Shown: positions 24,028 to 32,179 of the stretch, piece by piece
How positions within the stretch are numbered: the first letter of the stretch is position 1
Layout of the letters: every line of letters starts with the position of its first letter
DNA from: Parabacteroides faecalis
GTDB taxonomy: Bacteria > Bacteroidota > Bacteroidia > Bacteroidales > Tannerellaceae
Direction: 5' to 3'
Length of the DNA: 56,445 nt
NCBI RefSeq assembly: GCF_022809355.1
Contig: NZ_JAKZMM010000028.1
Span: 1 to 56,445 of the forward strand
Notes under the pieces: model-generated
Database searches by the model: none
What the model saw: only the letters and a program-made list of their open reading frames with translations
Told to the model about the DNA's origin: nothing
Made by a program: the position numbers and the translations under genes

Positions 24028-27000
24028 TTATTTAACGCGTACTTTGAATACCTGTTCGCCTACGCGTACTACATAGATGCCCTGGTTCAACGGATAAGAC
24101 TGTAAGCCAGTCTGTTGTGTGCGTTTTACAACTGCACCAACCATCGAGATTACTGAAACTTCTTCCTGTTGAGCTGTATAGACGTACAACATACCATCTT
24201 GTGTATAAACACGGGTTGTTTCAGAAAGAGTATCTTCCGTACCTGTTGGAACAGCATCTGTTCCCTTCAAGTAAATATCACTCTCAATACCTGTTATCAC
24301 AAAGACATTGGCTTCTGTTGACAGAGTCAGTTCTTCCCAAGCTTCGTCAATACCACGTCTGAACATATAGTGAGCATTCTTAGCATTACAGTTCGGCTCG
24401 ATAGTCAGATAAACCTTCGTCGTACCGTTATTGTCAACCATCTTACGGTCTGCATCCAAGTACAAGCCTTCGCAAGTTACAGACAAATCACTATAAACAT
24501 GGTGTGCTTCTTTTGCGGTTTCAGGATCTTCTGCCTGATCTGCCAAATAAGCTCTTACAAAGATATCGTTTGTAACATTCCAGATCATAAACTCACCTGC
24601 CTTTCCGGAAGCCTTCAATTCTTTCCATGCACCGAAGCGGGTTACTTTGTATTCATACTTGATAGCCTTGTTCTGATTTTCTTTGCTTACCTCGGCCTTG
24701 ATCAATACATCTCCACCGTTTTCTACGATTTCGCGGTCTGCATCCAGTTTAATACCGTCCTTTGTGCATGACAAGTCGATATACACATGGTTCTCATTCG
24801 GTTCTGCATCCAACAAAACTGCATCTACTTCGGCTTTCAGGTAGATATGTGTGTTGATGTCCTTGATGGTGTACTTCTTGGTTACTTCATCCATTGTCAA
24901 AGCTTCCCATGCGCCATCACCACGTCTGAATGTCAATTTCACATCTTCTGTTCCGATTTCATCCGGGATAACAACATCGACCGTGATCTTACCTACAGCT
25001 TCTACAACTCTACGGCTCGGGTTGAATTGGATAAACGGACTTGATCCTTCTGCCACATAAATATTACAGAAGTTCTTTGAAGGCTGTTGACCTCCTTCAC
25101 CACCTCCATGATCCGGATCAACAACTGTACCACCACCCGGTTCATTAGGATTATTTGGATCTGGGTTTTCAGGATCTATAATAGTTATATCACCTCCCTT
25201 ATAATCAACATACTTACCCTTTTCTGCATCCCATATCTGCAAACGATAATTAGCCGGGTTAAATTTACCTGTCTTAGCCAAAGCAAAGTCTGACACGGTT
25301 ACAGCACATTTGTTTTCTGCATTCGGTTTACCAAACAAGAATTGCCCTTTCGCTACTGCCAATGGAGCTTCCCCCTTCACCAAACCTCTATCACCCTTCT
25401 GTGCTTCCGGCATTAAATGATCAGCCTGAATAGCTATCGGTGCCAAAGTTTCAATCTGGGTAGGCACATTAAATGCCATGTACATCGGACGTTGTAACAC
25501 TGTGAATGTTATTTGTGCAGGATTATACAACGCAGCATCTGTGAATTTAACCGTAAAGGTGTAAACGCCTGCATCTTTTATAACTTTACCTTTATCTGCT
25601 CCTTGTCTTTCCAGTGTAAAGTCTTTGCCTTCCTCCATGGCAAAGGTCTTATCGCCAACAGTTACCTTCAATGTTTGCAATTCATAAGATTGACCGTCAT
25701 ATACTTTTTTGAAGCCATTTGCTGTTAATGTCCAACCATCAGGAACTTCTATTTCTGGATCACTTGGCTCAGGTTTCGGCTCTTCAATAGAAACTTTACC
25801 TTTAACAGAACCCGCAATATAGTAGTTTCCAGCTTTTGAACCTGTTAATACCACATTTTCATATACATGATTTTCGTGTATACCCGGAGTCATTGTACTG
25901 ACATCAAGTGTTTGATCTTTTACAAATACTTGAGTTTGGTCTGAAGATACTAATCCACTTGTAATTACAAACTCAACCGTCTTCTTCGGATCTTCTCCTA
26001 ATTTCCATACTACGTCTTCTGCTGCAACATATAACGATTTTTTATTAATTACAAATTCCACATCTTTTGTTTCAGCAACAAGATTTGTACCATCACCTGT
26101 CACCTCTACTTTATATTCTCCTGCATCTATTGGTGCAGCAACTTTTGCCCATTGGTCGTTACCAATATTCTGATAGAATGTAGCCTTATACCATGCTGGA
26201 TTTGCGATTTTATTATCCTCACCATAAAGAACACTTAATGCAATAGCATTAGAGTTTCCACTATAATTCAAGCCATCCTCCATAAGGATATTAAAATCAG
26301 ATGCAGTTACCGGGGCTTTCTTTACATGAAGTATGCCACTAACATCTGTACTATAATTATAATTACGCAGAATTCCTTGACCTTGATCATCTATTTTTAC
26401 ATTTTGATACTGAAATGGGTAATCACCTTCTTTACCACCGCTTATCTTTTGTGCATCTACAGGATCAGCTGTTACAGTAAGGAAGTTACCATCAGAGCCA
26501 CATATACTGCTACCGTCTAATTGTAAATTACTTTCTAATAGATGAGGTTCTTCTCCGATTGTCCAATACAGATTGTCGCCACCTTTAATTGTCAGTGTAG
26601 CCTTCTTTATAATGAATTCAACCTCTCTGGTTCCTTTCAAACGGCCTCCAACTGCATCTCCATCAATCTTTATGAGATAGGTTCCAACATTTTTAAACCC
26701 TTGCTCTGGAAGTGGAACCCACGACATAACCTGCTTATAGGTTAACTTATATTCTGTCGGATCAAATTCTATCGTATTACCATCCTTTACATAAGAAACT
26801 TTCAAGTTTACTTTTTGGTTATCACCATTATATATAACCGGAGAATTAGTCTCTATTATAATATTTCCATCATCCAAATTAAATTCCTTACCCTCAACAT
26901 TTGCTACAATTTTACCACTAGCGTTGTCTGGAGTTGTATAGCTAAGAGCGAACTCATAAACTCCTGCTGTTGCTTTTCCATTTCCTGACACTTGGTTTCC

Positions 27001-28176
27001 ATTAACAGTTAAACCTGCAGCAGCAAATTGTTCTTTATCAATTGTCGCAGTAAACGGTAGTTTTTCCGGATAACCTAAAAAGAAACGTCCCTTAAATCCT
27101 TCTGAATCATCATACGTTAAATTTGCTTTGCTTAGATACCAAGCAGCTTGATATGTTAAAGTATTAACGCCTTTAGGTGTTTCATTTTCTTTCTGAATAG
27201 AAGTAAGGGATTGGTATGATTCTCCTAAAAACCATCCAGTTTTTTCTGTATGAGCATATAATAAGTCACCATTACCTCCAAAAGAATTTTTATTCATTTC
27301 AAAACCTGCTTCCCATGGTGAAAGAGTATAACCTGCACCATAATATTTATTATTTACAGGTAGAGGATTTGTACTTATTCCAAAATGAGACATATACACC
27401 ACATCATAAGCATTCAAGTTTTGCAAATCACCTTGAACTTGGTTTTTATTAATGCTATTTCCTTCACCAATGGTTAATGTTTTAGTAAGATCAACAACAT
27501 AACCTTCGGGTAACGGAGAGTTCAAGGTAACATCACCATACATTTTTCCAGTTGTTGAATTTTCGAAGAGGATTCCGCCGTTAATTGATTTTTTTGCATT
27601 ATTCCAATCTATTTCCTTAGTAATAAGGACGGCATTACCAGACATTGTAAAATCTCTATCTAATGTAGCACCATTACTTATTTTTCCATTTGTTTGAATA
27701 GTACCTCCATTGATGGTTATATCACCGCATTGCCACCCTGTTTTAGCACCAATCGCTGTACCTCCATTGTTCACTTGGATATTTAACAAACCTGTACTTG
27801 CTTCAGAAAAAACAATACCGGTTCTTAACGACCATTCTGCGTCTCTAGCGACTTTAATCGCAGGTCCTTCTTCTGACACAATTTTATTTACACCTTTCAA
27901 TATGAAAGTTGGATTAGCTCCACGGTCTAGAACAATAGCTGCACCATGTACAGAAATTTCAACTCCATCCAAAGTAATTTCAGGAGAAAGTTTTTTATCC
28001 ACAATAATTCCATGTGAATTTGAACCATAGAAGCGATAAGATAAATCATCTTCTATTTTATAAGATTTAGTTAATGATGATAGATTAATTTCTTTATCAT
28101 ACTTCTTCTGCCCCCACACGGCACCACTCAACGTCGCCAAAAACGCGACTAAAAAAGTAAATAATTTTCGTTTCAT
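24028..28176 (-). CDS. Very large secreted protein with MBG-like repeats and a C-terminal sorting-like domain
   Basis: I chose the ATG at 28176 because it opens a clean signal peptide (MKRKLFTFLVAFLATLSGAVWG); an in-frame start at 28236 does not. The 1382-residue product has, in order: a beta-helix-like region rich in Asn/Gly (about 40-250), several MBG-like beta domains (about 430-1000, with the recurring YNGDNQ / KATLTI / AGEYKVEV pattern), and a Pro/Gly/Asn linker near 1040. Three repeats of about 85 residues follow (LDADREIVENGG, LDADRKMVDNNG), then a terminal domain of about 60 residues with VYTAQQEEVSVISMVGAVV and GIYVVRVGEQVFKVRV. That end resembles secretion-sorting or DUF6383-like domains. 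It is probably a surface or extracellular adhesin-like protein; function unproven. Confidence 0.8.
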   Translation of the reverse strand: MKRKLFTFLVAFLATLSGAVWGQKKYDKEINLSSLTKSYKIEDDLSYRFYGSNSHGIIVDKKLSPEITLDGVEISVHGAAIVLDRGANPTFILKGVNKIVSEEGPAIKVARDAEWSLRTGIVFSEASTGLLNIQVNNGGTAIGAKTGWQCGDITINGGTIQTNGKISNGATLDRDFTMSGNAVLITKEIDWNNAKKSINGGILFENSTTGKMYGDVTLNSPLPEGYVVDLTKTLTIGEGNSINKNQVQGDLQNLNAYDVVYMSHFGISTNPLPVNNKYYGAGYTLSPWEAGFEMNKNSFGGNGDLLYAHTEKTGWFLGESYQSLTSIQKENETPKGVNTLTYQAAWYLSKANLTYDDSEGFKGRFFLGYPEKLPFTATIDKEQFAAAGLTVNGNQVSGNGKATAGVYEFALSYTTPDNASGKIVANVEGKEFNLDDGNIIIETNSPVIYNGDNQKVNLKVSYVKDGNTIEFDPTEYKLTYKQVMSWVPLPEQGFKNVGTYLIKIDGDAVGGRLKGTREVEFIIKKATLTIKGGDNLYWTIGEEPHLLESNLQLDGSSICGSDGNFLTVTADPVDAQKISGGKEGDYPFQYQNVKIDDQGQGILRNYNYSTDVSGILHVKKAPVTASDFNILMEDGLNYSGNSNAIALSVLYGEDNKIANPAWYKATFYQNIGNDQWAKVAAPIDAGEYKVEVTGDGTNLVAETKDVEFVINKKSLYVAAEDVVWKLGEDPKKTVEFVITSGLVSSDQTQVFVKDQTLDVSTMTPGIHENHVYENVVLTGSKAGNYYIAGSVKGKVSIEEPKPEPSDPEIEVPDGWTLTANGFKKVYDGQSYELQTLKVTVGDKTFAMEEGKDFTLERQGADKGKVIKDAGVYTFTVKFTDAALYNPAQITFTVLQRPMYMAFNVPTQIETLAPIAIQADHLMPEAQKGDRGLVKGEAPLAVAKGQFLFGKPNAENKCAVTVSDFALAKTGKFNPANYRLQIWDAEKGKYVDYKGGDITIIDPENPDPNNPNEPGGGTVVDPDHGGGEGGQQPSKNFCNIYVAEGSSPFIQFNPSRRVVEAVGKITVDVVIPDEIGTEDVKLTFRRGDGAWEALTMDEVTKKYTIKDINTHIYLKAEVDAVLLDAEPNENHVYIDLSCTKDGIKLDADREIVENGGDVLIKAEVSKENQNKAIKYEYKVTRFGAWKELKASGKAGEFMIWNVTNDIFVRAYLADQAEDPETAKEAHHVYSDLSVTCEGLYLDADRKMVDNNGTTKVYLTIEPNCNAKNAHYMFRRGIDEAWEELTLSTEANVFVITGIESDIYLKGTDAVPTGTEDTLSETTRVYTQDGMLYVYTAQQEEVSVISMVGAVVKRTQQTGLQSYPLNQGIYVVRVGEQVFKVRVK

Positions 28177-28282
28177 AACTTTATGTATTAATAATAGTGA
28201 ATATTGAATTTCCTGATCTATATCGGTTACTCCCACCTTCGGGAGTTATGGGGCTCGACTGTTTGCCCCGGTTGGTTTTGGT

Positions 28283-29137
28283 TTATCGGTTGGGGGGGTA
28301 ATCCACCGGGACGAACTCCAGGTCGCCGCCCTCGCCCCCTTCAGGATTCTGGTCACTCTCACCGGTTGTATCGCCCTCTTCTTTTTTCTTGCGGGCTTCC
28401 TTTTGCGCCAGGCTCTGCTTGTAGCTGGTCTTGTAGTTGGCAATGACGCGGTTCATCTCGTTGATGATCGAAACGCAAAACTCCCGGTCCTCATCACCCG
28501 TAGCCATCAGGGCCGAAGCATACACCAGCGTGCAGATATCCTGATACATGCTGTCGGTCTTCTTGCGCACCTCAACCGTCGTTTCCGTTTCGCCTGTCGA
28601 ATTCTCTTCCGCCCGTTTGTTTTTCGCCTGATCAAACGCGTTGTTGGTCGTTTCGAGGCTGGCGAGCGTAGGCTCCAGGTTCAAAGCCGTTACCGCTTCG
28701 GTGTTCTCCTCTTTCCTCAAGTCGCCCAGCAAGCCTCTGATCAAAGCCGTCTCGGCATCATCCGCCTGATTCTGGATTCCTTTATACGGACGGAGCACGA
28801 CATCCAGCCGTTGGGCAGCCGCCTTGGTAGCCGCTTTCGAAGATGCCAGCGCATTTGCCACCAGGAAGAACAACATTGACAACAAGCGATCACGCTCAGC
28901 CTCTTCCTCGTCCATGGTAATAGTCAAAGTACTGGCGAGACTCTTTCTATTTAATTCTGATTCTTGATCAATTGATTTTTTATAGCTATTCAAAAGATCT
29001 TCCGAAATGTGCAGTTTAGCCAGCACATCACTCAAAAGCGTCTCAAAAATAACCAATATGTGTTGGTGAAAACCCACATGCAAGGCATTGCTATACCGTT
29101 GGCAGGAACTTCCTTCTATTTTCGTAATATTACTCAT
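28283..29137 (-). CDS. DUF6261-like protein of unknown function
   Basis: The 284-residue protein is mostly helical, without signal peptide or membrane segment. It resembles the Bacteroidales DUF6261 family (YSNALHVGFHQHILVIFETL near residue 15; DAETALIRGLLGDLRK; TLVYASALMATGDEDREFCVSIINEMN). The C-terminal 45 residues are charged and low complexity, ending in EGGEGGDLEFVPVDYPPNR. Homologues are often scattered singly and no role is established. Its GC content is visibly higher than its AT-rich neighbours, which hints at separate ancestry. It lies between the 42-bp array and the MBG-like gene. Confidence 0.7.
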   Translation of the reverse strand: MSNITKIEGSSCQRYSNALHVGFHQHILVIFETLLSDVLAKLHISEDLLNSYKKSIDQESELNRKSLASTLTITMDEEEAERDRLLSMLFFLVANALASSKAATKAAAQRLDVVLRPYKGIQNQADDAETALIRGLLGDLRKEENTEAVTALNLEPTLASLETTNNAFDQAKNKRAEENSTGETETTVEVRKKTDSMYQDICTLVYASALMATGDEDREFCVSIINEMNRVIANYKTSYKQSLAQKEARKKKEEGDTTGESDQNPEGGEGGDLEFVPVDYPPNR

Positions 29138-29231
29138 AACTAATCTATTATAAAGTCATTATAAATCGATTTTTACTTTAAGCTACAAACTCTTTGGCGA
29201 TAAAATGATCTTTTCATTACTTTATGCAGGC

Positions 29232-29525
29232 GACAAAAGCTGTGTTATTTTTCATTTTATACTTCTATTAGCCAGCAAAAGGACCTTTTTCTAAAAAATC
29301 AAACTCTTGATAGCCAACAAAAGGTGTGTTTTTACAATTACAAGGGTTTTGTCAGGCAACAAAAGGACTGTTTTTATGGTAACAGTGGTTTTGTCGGGTG
29401 GCAAAAAGATTGTTTCTACCGCAACTATGCATTTGTTTGATAACAAAAGGACTGTTTTTATGGTAACGGTGGTTTTGTCTGATAACAAAAGCATAATTTT
29501 TTCGGCAACACGACTTTTGTAACGA
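29232..29525. repeat. Seven-unit degenerate tandem array, exact 42-bp period
   Basis: Units begin at 29232, 29274, 29316, 29358, 29400, 29442 and 29484 with no indels. The best-conserved pair (29358-29383 and 29442-29467) shares 26 identical bases. Each unit is an imperfect inverted repeat of two 21-bp halves (ACAAAAGGACTG ... CAGTGGTTTTGTC). The units contain few stop codons, so frames stay open on both strands and spell 14-residue repeats (KTVLLLSDKTTVTI-like on the minus strand, NKRTVFMVTVVLSG-like on the plus strand). I see no promoter or ribosome site for them. It fills the 564-bp gap 29138-29701. Confidence 0.8.
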
Positions 29526-29701
29526 GCTGAAAGAAAAACTGTCAAATATCCCTCCTTGCATTAAAAAAAGAGAAACATAGTTTCGCCAGAACTCTATATT
29601 TTCAATGCTGCTACAAAAGTAGGAATTAAAATTCCAACTCCAACTTTTTTTATACAAAAATTTCACAATCAATATTTTTTCTTCCAGACGGGCATTTGTC
29701 T

Positions 29702-30031
29702 TTATTCATTTTCAGCAGATAGATCCGCATCCATATCCTGCGGATTGCGTCGTGTATCCCACAAGGCCACTACATAGACAGTATCCTCGACTTCGGATAC
29801 CCGATAAATCAGTTTGCAGTGATTATGTACCACCAGACTGCGGTACTCTTTGGATGAACCAGACAAAAAATATTCTACTTTCCCCATATACGGGAATGTA
29901 GCCAATCGAGCGTCATAATCCCAAATATGCGCAAAAAAACGTTTTGCAACCTTCTCTCCAAACCTAACTAATCCATCCAGAAAAGCGGTTTCAATATCAT
30001 GTTGTACTGATTCCTGCCAAATCACTTTCAT
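29702..30031 (-). CDS. RelE/ParE-family toxin
   Basis: The 109-residue protein has the ParE/RelE fold pattern: two N-terminal helices (VQHDIETAFLDGLVRFGEKVAKRFFAHIW), then strands EYRSLVVHNHCKLIYRV and DTVYVVALWDTRRNP with the C-terminal basic residues of the family. It is encoded after its antitoxin, with a 4-bp overlap. ParE members poison gyrase and RelE members cut mRNA; sequence alone does not decide between them. The acidic tail DMDADLSAENE is a small extension. Confidence 0.85.
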   Translation of the reverse strand: MKVIWQESVQHDIETAFLDGLVRFGEKVAKRFFAHIWDYDARLATFPYMGKVEYFLSGSSKEYRSLVVHNHCKLIYRVSEVEDTVYVVALWDTRRNPQDMDADLSAENE

Positions 30032-30288
30032 AAGAATGGATATTTACGTTTCATCGTTTCAAAAAACACACTACCGGGAGTTCCTTTTCCAGCTTCCGAC
30101 AATGCAATCTTTTGTTTCAACTCCTCTACCGTATATTGCAGAGAAGGCGATTCAAAATCCACATCTTCCCTTTTACCTCTCCAGGCATCCACTACCTCTT
30201 TCAGCTGCTGGAGCAATTCACGGCTATCGGTTTCCACCACCTGGCGAATGATTTCCATCCGTTCCATTTCAAGTTCTGTTGATTCCAT
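30028..30288 (-). CDS. Antitoxin of the RelE/ParE pair
   Basis: The 86-residue protein is highly charged and helical at its N-terminus (MEIIRQVVETDSRELLQQLKEVVDAW) with a C-terminal segment (TVEELKQKIALSEAGKGTPGS) of the kind that wraps a toxin. I do not recognise a DNA-binding family with certainty. The start at 30288 is fixed by a strong AAAGGAGG ribosome site 5 bases upstream, which is unusual for Bacteroidetes. Antitoxin-first order and a 4-bp overlap with the toxin support the pairing. A palindrome over the promoter suggests self-repression. Confidence 0.8.
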   Translation of the reverse strand: MESTELEMERMEIIRQVVETDSRELLQQLKEVVDAWRGKREDVDFESPSLQYTVEELKQKIALSEAGKGTPGSVFFETMKRKYPFL

Positions 30289-30293
30289 ATAGA

Positions 30294-30334
30294 CCTCCTT
30301 TGATATTTACGATCCGTTACTTCGCAAAAGTAAC
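30294..30334 (-). promoter_or_regulatory. Promoter, palindromic operator and strong ribosome site of the second toxin-antitoxin operon
   Basis: The inverted repeat GTTACTT (30316-30322) / AAGTAAC (30328-30334) covers a minus-strand TACTTTTG -7 element (30332-30325). AAAGGAGG follows at 30301-30294, five bases before the ATG. Repression by the toxin-antitoxin complex is inferred from the overlap. Confidence 0.65.
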
Positions 30335-30359
30335 TTTATTTTCCGTATTTCCCAACAAG

Positions 30360-31783
30360 TTAAAACGACTTATCAGGTATATGTTGTCCGTCCGTAATCC
30401 AAGCCAGATTAAAGCAGTAATACAGACGGCTGCTCACCAGATGTATCAGATTGTCCGGGCTTTGTGTGGCTGCCATATAACCGCGTGGTTCAGCATGCGT
30501 CGCATCCATCAGGAAATGTTTGGTCCAGGCACCACCATCCAGAAAGCGGATTATGCCATCTGTCAGCAACCGTCTTACCGGCCAAGTCTTGCCTTCATCA
30601 TACGATACAGCGGCATACAGACCATACCCCCGGTAATTATTCCCTTCCCGATCAGGGAAAATCAGGCCACGTTCGGCTTCGGGCATACGCAACGGATGAT
30701 CTGTAAATGAAATGAGTAACAGCGGACCTTCATTCAGGCGCATAAAGACCAGACGCTGACCACCATCAATCGGTGGGAACTCGGAAGCATAATAAGTCCA
30801 CGTCTTTCCCATATCTCTCGAGATACTCATCGGCATCCGTAATTTTCCTTCCTTATTCAAGATACTGTTACCTCGTGCCAACGCCATAAGCGAACCATCC
30901 TTCAATTGCACCACTCCGGCATGAATACCGGATCTTTCACGACCTTCCAGGTATAATTTGTCTGATTGACTTCTTGCTGATTAGCCGGAGGAAGTGCCGG
31001 TGCGACCGTTGCTACCGGAGTAAACGCCGATTCCACAATCCGGAAACCGGTCTGTGCATGCTTATCATCCGGAATCATCGCCATCCGATTGCCCGAACGC
31101 AGGTATTTATCCGGCGTATTATGGCTGCCGCCACGTGTTACCCGGAAATCACCCGTAGTTCTACCTGCCGGATCGTTTTGCTCGCCCGGCAAATAAGGGC
31201 CATACCAATCCAAGCACCATTCTTCCACATTCCCGTGCATGTCACAAAGCCCGAATGCATTCGGTGGTGTTTGTCCTACCTTCAGCGAGACCGGTTTCAA
31301 GTCGCGGGCCGTCTGTTGATTCTTCCGATATGCTTCCGGCAAACCGTCACCCGTATTATATAAGTAATACGTACCTGCCCGGCAGGCATATTCCCATTCC
31401 GCTTCGGTAGGCAGACGATAGTGTTTCCCTTCTTTCCGGCTGAGCCACTCACAGAAAGCCACTGCATCCGCATAGCTGACGTATACCACGGCCTCATCAT
31501 CTTCTAGCGAAAGGCCGTTCTTCCCTCGCAATACCTTATGTTCCGGCCGGAAAGCTTCAAACTGCGCATTGGTAATCTCCGTCACACTCATCTTGAACGG
31601 ATGGGTGATATTTACTTTATGAATTGGCAGTTCATCATAATCTTCTCCGGTACCTTCACCGCCCATATAGAAAGAACCCGCCGGAATATCCACCATCCGG
31701 ATTTCCGGCAGTTGCTGAGCCGAAAGTAGCTGTACCAGCCATATACCCGTTACAGCTAATATCCATCTACCTATATTTTTCAT
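30360..31783 (-). pseudogene. SUMF1/FGE-domain protein fused to a sialidase-like domain, interrupted by a frameshift
   Basis: Two frames join at 30902-30914. Frame one (293 codons, from 31783) encodes a signal peptide and a formylglycine-generating-enzyme/SUMF1-like domain (IPAGSFYMGG, YRLPTEAEWEYACRAG, GLCDMHGNVEEWC, RGGSHNTP, TGFRIV), then ends MPEWCN-stop. Frame two continues as VQLKDGSLMALARG and carries two Asp-boxes (SRDMGKTW, SYDEGKTW), typical of sialidase-type beta-propellers. Restoring one base gives a single product of 474 residues. The FGE-like part may still be made; the sialidase part has only a GTG start and no ribosome site. It follows a small TPR gene by 16 bp. Confidence 0.75.
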
Positions 31784-31799
31784 AGTACCCTCTTTTACA

Positions 31800-32063
31800 T
31801 CACTGGTTATACATTTCTTTATAATAGAAGTCCAGAATATCCATCAGCATATCATAGGCATTCTTGGCCGGACTGTCCGGATTCCGGTGAATGGCTTCCA
31901 GATAATTATTCAGGGCTTGGCGGTTGTCTCCCTTTTTCCGCCAAGCATTTCCCAATAAATAATAGGCTTCATCACTATCCGGGTGCTCTTGTATATAAGC
32001 GTTCAATTGTTGAATGGCGTCATCTACCTTGCCAGCATAAATCAGATTCTTTATTTCTTCCAT
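31800..32063 (-). CDS. Small tetratricopeptide-repeat protein
   Basis: The 87-residue protein consists of about two TPR units (IKNLIYAGKVDDAIQQLNAYIQEHPDSDEAYYLLGNAWRKKGD and NNYLEAIHRNPDSPAKNAYDML) and a short aromatic tail. There is no signal peptide, so it is likely a cytoplasmic protein-binding module. It is the first gene before the SUMF1/sialidase gene (16-bp gap) and is divergent from topA. Confidence 0.85.
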   Translation of the reverse strand: MEEIKNLIYAGKVDDAIQQLNAYIQEHPDSDEAYYLLGNAWRKKGDNRQALNNYLEAIHRNPDSPAKNAYDMLMDILDFYYKEMYNQ

Positions 32064-32092
32064 ACTTGTGTCAGCTTTTAAATAACTACGTA

Positions 32093-32100
32093 CAAATGTA
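32093..32100 (-). promoter_or_regulatory. Promoter (-7 element) of the TPR-SUMF1 operon
   Basis: The minus strand reads TACATTTG, 29 bp upstream of the TPR start and back to back with the topA promoter. Confidence 0.55.
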
Positions 32101-32116
32101 TAAAAAAAGAAGGCAA

Positions 32117-32149
32117 TTTGTTTTATTTAAAGATTATCTTGTACATTTG
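32117..32149 (+). promoter_or_regulatory. Promoter of topA
   Basis: TTTG (32117-32120) and TACATTTG (32142-32149) are separated by 21 bp, a good Bacteroidetes promoter. It lies 30 bp before the ATG at 32180 and rules out the longer in-frame start at 32066. Confidence 0.65.
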
Positions 32150-32179
32150 CAGCCGATTCCAATCAGAAATAAAACAATT

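Noticed and set aside
29232-29525. A CRISPR array as explanation for the regular repeats
   Set aside because: There are no constant repeats separated by unique spacers of CRISPR type; adjacent units are all related to each other, and no cas gene is in the window. The same holds for the 21- and 22-bp arrays.
29291-29545. An 84-codon minus-strand and a 71-codon plus-strand open frame inside the 42-bp array, both with 14-residue repeats
   Set aside because: They are open on both strands because the repeat lacks stops, and neither has a visible promoter or ribosome site. I list the array as a repeat and keep coding as an open question.
30895-30920. Programmed ribosomal frameshifting in the SUMF1/sialidase gene
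   Set aside because: I see no slippery heptamer or obvious downstream pseudoknot at the junction; a plain one-base loss explains it.
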